Source of the DNA: Marinobacter sp. S6332
GTDB taxonomy: Bacteria > Pseudomonadota > Gammaproteobacteria > Pseudomonadales > Oleiphilaceae
Direction: 5' to 3'
Length of the DNA stretch: 64,000 bases
Assembly: GCF_023016045.1 (NCBI RefSeq)
Contig: NZ_JALKAP010000002.1
Coordinates: forward strand, 1-64,000
The notes below the pieces were generated by a model, which saw nothing but the letters and a program-made list of their open reading frames with translations, was not told the DNA's origin and ran no database searches. A program made the position numbers and the translations under genes. This document shows positions 56,170 to 64,000 of this stretch, piece by piece (position 1 is the stretch's first letter; every line of letters begins with the position of its first letter).

Positions 56170-57462
56170 CTAGAACTGATCAAGAGGAAATCCCCAGCTT
56201 TGCAAGTGGCGTCTGACCGTGGGATAGCCTATGGGTGTAACCTGCCAGCGTTGATCAAGTGGATCACAGGCCACTAACTCAGCGCGTTTTAACCGTGACA
56301 AAACCAAGCTCAATTCGTATGTGGAAACGCCGGTAACCGCCTCCAAGGAGGCCATATCAAGGCCGTTGTGCAGTAACAACCCGTGTAATACAAAGCCGGT
56401 AACACTCTCTTTGCTCTGAGGCATACTCGGAAGGCTCAATCGACCCAACGGCACAACCCAGCAATCCGCTGCCTGACTCTGCTTGTCGGTTTTATCGTCG
56501 GTTTCCTCCAGCTTGGCGTCATCATCTGGCCGGGCCCGCAAGGACCTCTGCCAGATGGCTAAAGCCACGCCGGGGTTGCCTCGGGAGGTAGCTGCTAAAT
56601 CACGTAAAAACGTGCTGTATTTGCGTTTTTTACGGCTTTTGCTGTTTTCAGCGTCGTCGGCCTCAGCCAGAGGTAATACATACAGGCCATCACCGGTCAT
56701 TCTGGCAACAATCGTTGATCTGCCACTACCAGACGCTAAATACGTAAACCAAGCACCTAGCCGATCGGCATCCATGGGCGCAGGCGTCCATGGAGACATC
56801 TGGGCGTTCTCAAGATAGTGCCCCCAGTATCTCCAGCACCAGCTTGAACACCCCACAATGCCCACACCGGAATCACCATTTGCTATTCGGCGAAACAACT
56901 CCCGAATCAAAGCTAGACCTGAAAGGCTCCGTAGCCAAAAGTCTGCCAATTCAGGAATCACCCAGGGGCGCGATAAATCCTGACGATCCCACCATTTAGA
57001 GGCTTCCTGATCGTCAAAACACAGCGTTTCCGGCGGCGCAATAACTCTCCATGTTTCATCGCTGCTTTGAATAGAACCAGGCTGCTCGGGCTCTGAGAAT
57101 CGCGTAAGCGCCTGCTGCATACCTGAGAAAGGCGGCGCCACTAAACATACAACTTCACGACTGAGCGAGCCACTGGAGCGGGCCTGTTTCAAGCTACAAG
57201 CAATCGCTTCTGCCTGATGGGCATAGTCCGGCTCGGGCGCCAATCTCCTCTGCTGTGCGGCAGACAGCTCCGGCAGTTCATCCATGCTTTCAAAGGGCTC
57301 TTCCGCCTGTGACACACCTGCCTGCAACTGCGTTAGGGCATGGCGGATCGCGTCTTTCAATGAACGCCGTACAGAGGTTTGGGGCAGTGTCCATTGCTCA
57401 GCAGGCATTAACCCACCAGGAAGACACGAGGCAGCCTTGTTGTCGTTAGTGTTATCCTTCAA
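56170..57462 (-). CDS. Unrecognised protein with degenerate NTPase-like features, linked to MscS
   Basis: 430 residues, soluble, with no signal peptide. Residues 104-119 (VVCLVAPPFSGMQQAL) look like a Walker A strand and loop in which the GK[ST] is lost. Around 293-306 NPGVALAIWQRSLR resembles the sensor region of AAA/STAND-type ATPases (NPRVALAIW), and the last 60 residues look like a winged helix (MASLEAVTGVSTYELSLVLS). I do not recognise a family. The start appears to be TTG at 57462 with AGGAG eight bases upstream. Its stop overlaps the ribosome-binding site of the MscS gene, so the two probably function together. A pseudo-ATPase regulator is an inference. Confidence 0.7.
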   Translation of the reverse strand: MKDNTNDNKAASCLPGGLMPAEQWTLPQTSVRRSLKDAIRHALTQLQAGVSQAEEPFESMDELPELSAAQQRRLAPEPDYAHQAEAIACSLKQARSSGSLSREVVCLVAPPFSGMQQALTRFSEPEQPGSIQSSDETWRVIAPPETLCFDDQEASKWWDRQDLSRPWVIPELADFWLRSLSGLALIRELFRRIANGDSGVGIVGCSSWCWRYWGHYLENAQMSPWTPAPMDADRLGAWFTYLASGSGRSTIVARMTGDGLYVLPLAEADDAENSKSRKKRKYSTFLRDLAATSRGNPGVALAIWQRSLRARPDDDAKLEETDDKTDKQSQAADCWVVPLGRLSLPSMPQSKESVTGFVLHGLLLHNGLDMASLEAVTGVSTYELSLVLSRLKRAELVACDPLDQRWQVTPIGYPTVRRHLQSWGFPLDQF

Positions 57463-57497
57463 AAAAACAGCTCCTGCTTGGCCAGCGGTTGTTCGAT

Positions 57498-58337
57498 TTA
57501 CTCAGGCACCAACCAACTGTATTCATGGGAGAGACCCATTACAGACCCGCCTGCAACATCTGCAATCATGGCAGAAAATCTCTCTTCAAACCCCCACGGC
57601 GGATTAACGACCAACATACCCGAGCCTGTCATGCCTCGCTCGGGAGGCGATTTCAGGTGCATCTCGCTGCACCACACTTTGCGTAGCGGGCTGTCTTTCA
57701 CCGCCTGCTTCAGCGTGGTTTGCAAACCGCTGGTAAGAATGGGATACCAAACAAGATAAACGCCGTGGCGGCATTTGTGCCAAGCTTTCTGGAGAGTCGA
57801 GGCGACATCCGAATAGTCGGACTTTATTTCGTAGGAAGGATCAATCAGCGCCATCAGTCTAGGCTGGGGAGGGGGTAACTGCCTCAATAAGCCCTTTAGG
57901 CCATCGTCGTGTATTACCCGCACCTTCTGGTTTGCTGCCCAATCGGCAAGTTGGCCGCTTTCAGTTGGGTGTAATTCAAACGCCGTTAAAGAGTCCCCGG
58001 GGCGCAGGAACCGGCGGAACCAAGCCGGGGAGCCCGGGTAGACCGTTAACTGGCCCTCGCCCGCGTTAAAGCGCGACAGCACTTTTAAAACAGGTTGCCA
58101 ATCTTCAGAGATTAAAGCATTCCGGCTTGCCCAGAGCTTTTGCACGCCGGCATCCGCTTCCGACGTTTTACGCGCCCGCTCGCTCTTTAAGTCGTAAATG
58201 GCGCTACCCGCGTGGGTATCAAAGCAGGCAATGGCCGAAGGCTTCGCTTGCATCATAGAAATGGCAAGCGTCAACGCCCCATGCTTTTGAACATCCGCAA
58301 AGTTTCCGGCATGGAAGGCGTGAAGATAACTCAACAT
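57498..58337 (-). CDS. rlmJ: 23S rRNA (adenine2030-N6)-methyltransferase RlmJ
   Basis: 279 residues. RlmJ signatures are the N-terminal MLSYLHAFHAGNFADVQKH, the SAM-site FDTHAGSAIYDL, YPGSPAWFRRFLRPGDSLTA, the catalytic ALIDPSYEIKSDY (D-P-x-Y) and a C-terminal GSGMLVVNPPWGFEE. It methylates A2030 of 23S rRNA. The length is normal. It lies 35 bp upstream of the NTPase-like gene on the same strand and may be cotranscribed with it, with no evident functional link. Confidence 0.95.
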   Translation of the reverse strand: MLSYLHAFHAGNFADVQKHGALTLAISMMQAKPSAIACFDTHAGSAIYDLKSERARKTSEADAGVQKLWASRNALISEDWQPVLKVLSRFNAGEGQLTVYPGSPAWFRRFLRPGDSLTAFELHPTESGQLADWAANQKVRVIHDDGLKGLLRQLPPPQPRLMALIDPSYEIKSDYSDVASTLQKAWHKCRHGVYLVWYPILTSGLQTTLKQAVKDSPLRKVWCSEMHLKSPPERGMTGSGMLVVNPPWGFEERFSAMIADVAGGSVMGLSHEYSWLVPE

Positions 58338-58425
58338 GTATAAGCTCCCTAGTAACAGGAGCTATTAGGCCCGAGCGCACACCATCAGTGCAAGAGAGCT
58401 CCTGAAAAAGCCCCCTATGAATACA

Positions 58426-58584
58426 TTAGCCAGAATTACGATCGCGAGAGGTTGGCTGACATACCGCGCAGGATTCCTGCTCATTCTGTCGCGCACTGGT
58501 TTTATCCACCGACTTGCGAAGTGATTGCCATGCGGTGAAAACAGTTTTTGAAGAGCCTGCCAAACGCACTACTGATGTACTCAT
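58426..58584 (-). CDS. Small ORF (52 residues) with CxxC, beside a Fur box
   Basis: An ATG with GAGAAGGA upstream encodes MSTSVVRLAGSSKTVF and onward, ending in a CAVC motif and SRDRNSG. It is basic and polar, with no membrane helix. A Fur box lies about 60 bp upstream, so it could be iron-repressed and divergent from the imelysin operon. The CxxC suggests metal or redox binding, but I recognise no family. A non-coding gap is the alternative. The 88 bp between this ORF and rlmJ hold nothing notable. Confidence 0.45.
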   Translation of the reverse strand: MSTSVVRLAGSSKTVFTAWQSLRKSVDKTSARQNEQESCAVCQPTSRDRNSG

Positions 58585-58645
58585 GATGCTTCCTTCTCAA
58601 TTAAGAACCTGTCCAGATCGAAATTTAGCAGCACAAACAGTATTT

Positions 58646-58664
58646 GCAAATGATTATCATTAAA
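58646..58664. promoter_or_regulatory. Fur box
   Basis: GCAAATGATTATCATTAAA closely matches the 19-bp Fur consensus GATAATGATAATCATTATC, with the central AATGATTATCATT intact. It lies between the small CxxC ORF and the imelysin operon and could control both. Confidence 0.85.
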
Positions 58665-58804
58665 ATTTAATATTGGAAGACATCTTGATTGATAAACCTT
58701 GCTCCGCGTCAAGGTTTCCTTGCGTTGTGGCGCTTTAGTCAACATAATTACGAACGATAATGCATCCGATTACCATAACCGTTCATCGAAATCCGGAGTT
58801 CTCA

Positions 58805-60103
58805 ATGAAAACACTGTTTCGACCAGCCCCTCTTGCGCTCACTATTGCCGCAGCCATGAGCGCAGGCTGCGCCAATACCGCCACGTCTGATTCAGCAACC
58901 TCACAACCTGCCACCAAAGCCTCGGTTGTAGAGCACTACGCAAACTTGGCGCATGCTGGATATGAGGACGCCCTGATTACCGCAAAAGCTCTGGATAAAG
59001 CGACAGACCAACTCATTGCCAACCCCACAGAGGCCAACTTGCAAGCGGCTAAAGAAGCCTGGCTTGCCGCACGAGTGCCCTACCAGCAAACAGAAGTGTT
59101 CCGTTTTGGCAATGCGATTGTTGATGATTGGGAAGGGCAGCTGAACGCTTGGCCTTTGGATGAAGGCTTGATTGACTATGTACAAGCCGATGACTACCAA
59201 TACGAGCTGGGCAACGCTGGCGCAACTGCAAATATCATTGCCAATAACAGTGTTAACGTAGGCGGCGAAACCCTAGATGTGACTAACCTCACCCCGGAGC
59301 TGCTGGCAAACCTGAATGAGGTTGGTGGATCCGAGGCAAACGTTGCTACCGGCTACCACGCCATTGAGTTTTTGCTCTGGGGTCAGGACCTGAACGGTTT
59401 TGAACAGGGTAACGGCGAGCGCCCGGTAACCGACTACGCAAAGGGCACAGGGTGCACCAACGGCAACTGTGAGCGCCGCGCCGAGTACCTTGATGCAGTG
59501 ACCGATTTGTTGGTATCTGACTTAGAGTGGATGGCCAATCAATGGGCCGCCAATGGCTCTGAGAACTACCGCAGCCAACTACTGAGTGCCAACGCAGATG
59601 AAGGCGTCCAGAAAATGCTATTTGGTATGGGCTCTTTGTCGTTGGGCGAGCTGGCTGGCGAGCGCATGAAAGTAGCACTAGAAGCCAATTCCTACGAGGA
59701 CGAGCACGATTGCTTTAGCGATAACACTCACAACTCCCACTACTACAACGCTCAGGGCATACAGAACGTATACACCGGCAGCTACCGCCGCGTAGACGGC
59801 AGCTTGGTTTCCGGCCCATCCCTGTCTGACTTGGTTAGCCAGAGCAATCCGAAGCTAGACGCGCGCTTGAATAGCCAGCTTGACGCTTCCATGGAAGCGT
59901 TGAGTGTGATGAAAGCAAAGGCCGAAGCAAGTCAGAGCCCTATGCCGTTTGATATGATGATTGCGCCGGGCAACGCAAAGGGCGCAAGCATTGTGAACGG
60001 GGCTATCATGGCGCTGGTTGAGCAAACTGGCTCCATTGAGCAGGCAGCCCGCCAACTGGGTCTTGAGGCTCTGTCGCTGGATGATGCCGGCCACACTTTC
60101 TGA
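58805..60103 (+). CDS. Imelysin-family iron-regulated lipoprotein (IcmP/IrpA-like)
   Basis: 432 residues. A signal peptide ends in SAGC, a lipobox-like site. The imelysin domain has the GxHxxE signature as GYHAIEFLLWGQ (183-188), with the earlier EAWLAARVPYQQTEVFRFG and DWEGQLNAWPLDEGLIDYV. Length and order match Pseudomonas icmP (PA4370), an iron-regulated periplasmic/outer-membrane protein. The ATG at 58805 has GGAG six bases before it. The Fur box 141 bp upstream implies induction under iron limitation. It heads a four-gene operon with the di-heme oxidoreductase, a second imelysin protein and a DUF1513 protein. Confidence 0.92.
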   Translation: MKTLFRPAPLALTIAAAMSAGCANTATSDSATSQPATKASVVEHYANLAHAGYEDALITAKALDKATDQLIANPTEANLQAAKEAWLAARVPYQQTEVFRFGNAIVDDWEGQLNAWPLDEGLIDYVQADDYQYELGNAGATANIIANNSVNVGGETLDVTNLTPELLANLNEVGGSEANVATGYHAIEFLLWGQDLNGFEQGNGERPVTDYAKGTGCTNGNCERRAEYLDAVTDLLVSDLEWMANQWAANGSENYRSQLLSANADEGVQKMLFGMGSLSLGELAGERMKVALEANSYEDEHDCFSDNTHNSHYYNAQGIQNVYTGSYRRVDGSLVSGPSLSDLVSQSNPKLDARLNSQLDASMEALSVMKAKAEASQSPMPFDMMIAPGNAKGASIVNGAIMALVEQTGSIEQAARQLGLEALSLDDAGHTF

Positions 60104-60127
60104 TCAATAAGTAGAAAGTAACAGATA

Positions 60128-60214
60128 CCGGGGGCACCTTGAGCCCCCGGAATTCAAGGAACAAGAACAAGCCATGGAAAGCCTGCTTTGAAGAGAGCGG
60201 ATTTTCCATGGCTT
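60128..60214 (+). other. Two hairpins between imelysin and di-heme oxidoreductase genes
   Basis: First, CCGGGGGC and GCCCCCGG (60128-60135, 60143-60150) around seven bases. Second, AAGCCATGGAAA and TTTCCATGGCTT (60169-60180, 60203-60214), a perfect 12-bp pair. There are no T-runs. They likely set relative expression of the first gene or protect its message. Confidence 0.6.
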
Positions 60215-60237
60215 ATTCAATTGTGTGGTAAGAAATA

Positions 60238-61647
60238 ATGACCGGAAAACGACTCATAACGGGGCTGCTGCTAGTAAGTGTGGGGGGGCCGATATACGCA
60301 GCCTCTCACGCGGGCTTTCCACTGCAAGATACACCCGATACCGGCGGCGACGGCACCGTTCAGCAATTCGACACCAACGCTTACTCTCTGCCTCAGGGTA
60401 ACCTCTCCATGACGAAACGTCTGGATTTCAGTGTAGGCAACAGCTTCTTCCGCAACCCCTGGGTTGAAGCACCCGCCAGCACCACGGCGCGCGATGGCTT
60501 AGGCCCCTTGTTTAATACCAACTCCTGTCAGGGCTGCCACATAAAAGATGGTCGCGGTCACCCCCCCGGCGTTGATGAGCCACCCGTTTCGCTGTTCTTG
60601 CGCTTGGCTGTTCCTGCAGATCCGGAAGTAGACTCGGATATTCTGCTAACCCACGGTTTTAAGCCGGCACCGGTTTACGGCAGCCAACTGCAAACAGCCG
60701 CCCTACCCGCATTTAAACCAGAAGCGAGTATGGTGCTTTCATGGAACACAATAACCAAAACTCTAGCTGACGGCACCGAGGTGGAGCTTAGAGAGCCTAT
60801 TTACCGGATAGAGAACCCAAACTACGGCCCACTGCCCGAAGATCTTCTGATTTCTCCAAGAGTTGCACCACCAATGATCGGCATGGGGTTGCTCGAGGCA
60901 ATTCCAATTGCTGACTTGGAAGCCTTGGCTGATTCACAAGATGCAAACGGTGATGGCGTTTCGGGCAAGCTTAACCAAGTCTGGAATCTGGAAACACAGC
61001 AAACGGCCGCCGGCCGTTTCGGCTGGAAAGCGGCGGAACCCAATGTTCACCAACAAAGCATGGGCGCCTTTGCAGGCGACATGGGGCTAACATCCAGCCT
61101 AAAACCTGCTACCGACTGCACGCCAGAGCAAAAATGTGAACAGTTTCCAGACGGCGGCCAGCCAGAGGTCAGCGACAAGATCGCAAACTTTGTCACCTTT
61201 TACGCCAAAAGCTTAGCTGTGCCCGCGCGGCGCAATATGGAGAATCCCTCCGTACAACGGGGCGCGCGGCTTTTTAACGAAGCCGGGTGCGCAGGCTGCC
61301 ACACTCCTCGCCACATCACAGGTACCGATCCAGAACGGCCAGATTTGAGTAATCAAACCATCTGGCCTTACACCGACATGCTACTGCACGATATGGGCCC
61401 TGCCCTTGCCGATGGCCGCGATGAGTTTCTGGCAAACGGCAACGAATGGCGCACCCAGCCACTCTGGGGCATAGGTTTGGCGCAAACTGTTAATCCGCAA
61501 GCCGGTTTTTTGCATGATGGCCGAGCGCGCACGATGGAAGAGGCCATTCTCTGGCACGGTGGCGAAGCAGCCCCGGCCGTGGCCCAGTTCAGCCAATTCA
61601 GCGCCGACGACCGTCAAGCTCTGCTCGACTTCCTGAATTCACTTTAA
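60238..61647 (+). CDS. Di-heme c-type cytochrome oxidoreductase (DUF1111/DHOR)
   Basis: 469 residues with a signal peptide (LITGLLLVSVGGPIYA). Heme-binding CxxCH occurs in NSCQGCHIKDGRGHPPG near residue 100 and CAGCHTPRH near residue 358. Family segments are VGNSFFRNPWVEAPAST, RISPRVAPPMIGMGLLEAIP-like text around residue 210, and the C-terminal FLHDGRARTMEEAILWHGGEA. These thiol-oxidoreductase-like proteins resemble MauG/cytochrome peroxidases. In pseudomonads the homologue (PA4371) sits in the same iron-regulated operon. The reaction is unproven, possibly linked to periplasmic iron handling. Confidence 0.9.
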   Translation: MTGKRLITGLLLVSVGGPIYAASHAGFPLQDTPDTGGDGTVQQFDTNAYSLPQGNLSMTKRLDFSVGNSFFRNPWVEAPASTTARDGLGPLFNTNSCQGCHIKDGRGHPPGVDEPPVSLFLRLAVPADPEVDSDILLTHGFKPAPVYGSQLQTAALPAFKPEASMVLSWNTITKTLADGTEVELREPIYRIENPNYGPLPEDLLISPRVAPPMIGMGLLEAIPIADLEALADSQDANGDGVSGKLNQVWNLETQQTAAGRFGWKAAEPNVHQQSMGAFAGDMGLTSSLKPATDCTPEQKCEQFPDGGQPEVSDKIANFVTFYAKSLAVPARRNMENPSVQRGARLFNEAGCAGCHTPRHITGTDPERPDLSNQTIWPYTDMLLHDMGPALADGRDEFLANGNEWRTQPLWGIGLAQTVNPQAGFLHDGRARTMEEAILWHGGEAAPAVAQFSQFSADDRQALLDFLNSL

Positions 61648-61658
61648 CGGAGCCTGAT

Positions 61659-62708
61659 ATGAAGCGACTGGCACTGACTCTCCTTCTGGCCTCATCACTG
61701 ACCGCCGTGCCACTAATGGCGGCAGACGACAAGAACGCTAGTGACCCGACCGCTGTTTATCGAACGCAATGGCATAAAGATATTCTGGCGGGCTACCAGA
61801 GCCTGGCAACACAGAGCCAAGCGCTGGAAACCCAAGCGCAGACCTACTGCCAAAGCCCGTCCTCTGAAGAGCTGGAGCAAACAAAGCGACTTTGGTTGGA
61901 TGCATTTCTCGCGTGGCAGCAGGTGCGTTTTATAGATTTTGGGCCTGTAGAAGAAAATAACCGTGCGTGGCAATTCCAGTTCTGGCCAGACCCAAAAAAT
62001 TTAGTTGCGCGCAAAGCCTCTTATTTGCTCAAAAACGAGGCACCCATCACACCTGAAAAAATTGCTCAATCCGGCGTCGCCGTACAAGGCTTTCCAATGG
62101 TTGAGTACCTGCTTTACGACCAAACATTCAACAGCAGCGAAAATGCCCTACCGGCAGGGCGTAGTTGTGAATTACTGGCAGCCGTGACCCGTCATATCGC
62201 CCGCAACGGCGAAACACTGGCTACCGATTGGAAGGGTTTTCAGGGCAACTACCTTGGCAGCGAGCAGTACACAGATACAACTATTCGTGCCGCCATGGCT
62301 GGGCTGGAAATTCTTGAAGAGCGTCGTCTGGCCACACCCATGGGGTTGCGTGGTAATGGCAAGCGCTCGGTTTACAGCGCTGATGCATGGCGCAGCGGAG
62401 CCAGCCTAATCGCCGCAGACGCAAGTGTTCAAGGGCTAAAGAAGCACTTCATGCCAGCCTTTTCAAAGCTCCTTAACGATCGTGAGCAAACCGACTTGGC
62501 TAAACGGATCGAGCAACAATTTGAGGAAGTATTAGCTAACTTTCCCGAACTCGATCGCCCGATGGCACCGTTGCTGTCTGACGACAACGCATTCAAACCC
62601 CTTCAAAGCCTTTATATAGACCTCACACAGCTCACTGCTCTGGTGAATGATCGGGCTGCGGTTGAGCTTGAGGTTGTACGCGGCTTTAACTCCAGCGATG
62701 GTGACTGA
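61659..62708 (+). CDS. Second imelysin-family periplasmic protein
   Basis: 349 residues with a signal peptide (MKRLALTLLLASSLTAVPLMA). The domain is imelysin-like (KRLWLDAFLAWQQVRFIDFGP, RAWQFQFWPDPKNL), but the GxHxxE signature is altered: the corresponding stretch reads GFPMVEYLLYDQ, with His absent and Glu kept, as in the PA4372-type paralogues. It starts 11 bp after the di-heme gene with GGAG upstream, so the two are coupled. A role in iron binding is assumed from the family and may be weakened by the missing His. Confidence 0.88.
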   Translation: MKRLALTLLLASSLTAVPLMAADDKNASDPTAVYRTQWHKDILAGYQSLATQSQALETQAQTYCQSPSSEELEQTKRLWLDAFLAWQQVRFIDFGPVEENNRAWQFQFWPDPKNLVARKASYLLKNEAPITPEKIAQSGVAVQGFPMVEYLLYDQTFNSSENALPAGRSCELLAAVTRHIARNGETLATDWKGFQGNYLGSEQYTDTTIRAAMAGLEILEERRLATPMGLRGNGKRSVYSADAWRSGASLIAADASVQGLKKHFMPAFSKLLNDREQTDLAKRIEQQFEEVLANFPELDRPMAPLLSDDNAFKPLQSLYIDLTQLTALVNDRAAVELEVVRGFNSSDGD

Positions 62709-62718
62709 GGAGCAGCCA

Positions 62719-63819
62719 ATGCCTGAACTGACTCGCAGAAGCCTGATTAAGGCCACGCTTGCTGGTAGCGCAGCACTCACCTTCTCAGGTTGCGGTATGC
62801 TACCGCGCAAAGCTGGCAGCAATAGCCCACAGCAGTACACGGGGGCAATCGGTCTGGCAGACGGTCGATTTGCGGTGGGCGCCATAGCCCCGAGTGGGCA
62901 AATGCTATGGCAGGCACCGGTTAATACTCGCTGTCATAGCGGCTGCAACCGACCGGGCACCGCCGAAGTACTGTTCTTTGAACGCAGGCCTGGCTGGGCG
63001 TTCTACGTACTTAACAGCAAAACGGGCGAACAACGGCACCGCATTGAAGCGGTCAAAGGCGAGCATTTTGTGGGTCATGGCGTATTCTCGCCAGACGGTC
63101 GCTATTTGTACGCTCCTGTTAACCGCTATGAACCCGGAGAAGGCATTATCGCAGTTTACGATAGCCATCAGAATTATCGACGGGTGGACACCTTTGAGCT
63201 GAACGGCATAGGCCCGCACCAGATCACTATGCATCCAGACGGCCAAACACTGGTGGTGGGGCTGGGAGGTATTCTTACTCACCCAGATTACGATCGCATC
63301 AAGCTAAATCTGCCCACCATGAAACCAGCACTGGTGATGATGGATAGAGTCTCTGGCGACATTCTCGCCCGGTTCCGGCCATCCCATCACCAACTCAGTA
63401 CCCGGCATGTAGATGTGGCGCCCAACGGCACGGTTTACTCAGCCTATCAATATCAAGGCCCAGACCACGAGCTACCGCCGCTCGTCGCACGCTACCGGAA
63501 CGGGCATTATGAAGAGATTGACTTTGGTGAGTCAGTTCACCGGGAGCTGGGCAATTATATTTCCAGCATAATTGCACACCCGGAGAACGAACTGGTCGCC
63601 ATTGCCTCCCCGATCGGAGGCACAGCTCTAATCTTCAATGGCCGCACTGGAGAGGTTATTGAAAAAAGCGCCATTGCAGATTGTGCCGGCGTTGAAGCTC
63701 TGGCAGGTGGGGATTTTCTAGTGTCTTCAGGGCGTGGCAAGCTGGTTCGCATAGGTAAGGGAAAGCCGGGAGTAGAGATCGCTAACATGCTCGTTCAATG
63801 GGATCATCATCTGGTGTAA
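62719..63819 (+). CDS. DUF1513 beta-propeller protein with Tat-like signal
   Basis: About 366 residues. The N-terminus has a twin-arginine motif (ELTRRSLIKATLAG) and then LTFSGC, so a Tat-exported lipoprotein is likely. The rest has repeated strand blocks of a seven-bladed propeller type, for example HGVFSPDGRYLYAPVNRYE and HPDGQTLVVGLGGILTHPD. It matches the fourth gene (PA4373 type) of the pseudomonad iron-regulated operon. The ATG at 62719 has GAGGAG upstream; the frame opens earlier at 62647 but that part overlaps the imelysin gene. The function is unknown. Confidence 0.88.
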   Translation: MPELTRRSLIKATLAGSAALTFSGCGMLPRKAGSNSPQQYTGAIGLADGRFAVGAIAPSGQMLWQAPVNTRCHSGCNRPGTAEVLFFERRPGWAFYVLNSKTGEQRHRIEAVKGEHFVGHGVFSPDGRYLYAPVNRYEPGEGIIAVYDSHQNYRRVDTFELNGIGPHQITMHPDGQTLVVGLGGILTHPDYDRIKLNLPTMKPALVMMDRVSGDILARFRPSHHQLSTRHVDVAPNGTVYSAYQYQGPDHELPPLVARYRNGHYEEIDFGESVHRELGNYISSIIAHPENELVAIASPIGGTALIFNGRTGEVIEKSAIADCAGVEALAGGDFLVSSGRGKLVRIGKGKPGVEIANMLVQWDHHLV

Positions 63820-63855
63820 CAGCCGCAAACCTTAACTTTAAGAGTTCAGGGCTTT

Positions 63856-63888
63856 ATTCCGGGGTTCAAGACTGCATTCCGGGGTTCA
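63856..63888. repeat. Two direct repeats of ATTCCGGGGTTCA
   Basis: The 13-mer occurs at 63856-63868 and 63876-63888, a 20-bp period, or about two helical turns. It lies in the 123-bp gap after the DUF1513 gene and before the gene start at 63943. It may be an activator site; two copies could also be chance duplication. Confidence 0.4.
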
Positions 63889-63942
63889 GGAGCGCCAGCC
63901 CGGCTGGTATCCTTGGCTATCCATTTTCCGGAGGACGGCGGC

Positions 63943-64000
63943 TTGTCCCAGCAACAGACACCTTCACAGAACAATATATCGTCACAAGAAAGCACCGACG
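63943..64000 (+). CDS. Start of a partial gene (running off the window)
   Basis: A TTG with a perfect GGAGG eight bases upstream opens the frame SQQQTPSQNNISSQESTD, which continues to the window edge without a stop. The product is unknown; this Gln/Ser-rich N-terminus is too short to classify. Confidence 0.5.
   Translation, partial: MSQQQTPSQNNISSQESTD

Overview
The window reads as ordinary chromosome of a marine gammaproteobacterium. ParC, ParE, SerA, SerB, RlmJ, the Tor and Atu clusters and the imelysin operon all look pseudomonad/Alteromonadales-like, and the mixture (TMAO respiration, acyclic-terpene catabolism, TRAP uptake, Fur-controlled imelysin/di-heme operon) fits a Marinobacter-type organism. 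That assignment is inference. I saw no rRNA, tRNA, CRISPR or prophage.

Layout. 1-1615: IS1182-like element abutting the 3' end of serB. 1624-5158: serB and parC, overlapping. 5266-7442: two small ORFs and a chemoreceptor. 7479-9021: yceI and cytochrome b561, then a gap with a long perfect palindrome and a 15-codon ORF followed by a hairpin. 9076-12862: SLC13 permease and parE. 13117-17706: torECAD for TMAO respiration. 17695-20909: a lipoprotein subtilase with an overlapping PrcB-like lipoprotein. 21067-25280: a three-gene TRAP system with a lipoprotein resembling TatT (T component). 25564-37731: complete atuR-ABCDEFGH for citronellol/geraniol-type terpene degradation. 38121-44072: quinone oxidoreductase, UPF0126 protein, purine permease plus apt, FAH-family enzyme, ABC1 kinase. 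44264-47784: sirtuin and D-2-hydroxyglutarate dehydrogenase, divergent from serA. 47871-50595: OmpA-like lipoprotein and two alpha/beta hydrolases. 50573-55266: a four-gene overlapping operon (histidine kinase, sigma-54 activator, EamA transporter, GIY-YIG protein) divergent from a DUF4168 gene that has a sigma-54-like promoter and an upstream palindrome. 55358-58337: MscS channel, a protein resembling a degenerate NTPase, and rlmJ. 58426-63819: Fur box flanked by a small CxxC ORF and the imelysin/di-heme/imelysin/DUF1513 operon. A new gene probably begins at 63943.

The most unusual structure is a family of five long hairpin elements (31967-32077, 32936-33049, 37784-37885, 37977-38084, 44096-44198). 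Each has 24-30 bp arms, essentially perfect, whose outer sequence is private to the copy. The arms enclose a 53-55 nt head with related sequence that itself folds into two small hairpins. Two copies sit inside the atu operon on either side of atuE. The combination of variable arms and a shared head, placed just after stop codons, is not explained by the gene annotation.

Other points of interest: the sigma-54 two-component locus with a likely divergent target, the subtilase/PrcB pair, the TRAP system with a T component, an SDR (AtuB) with His in the usual Tyr position, a C10 tract inside torD, and several tiny ORFs with good ribosome-binding sites.
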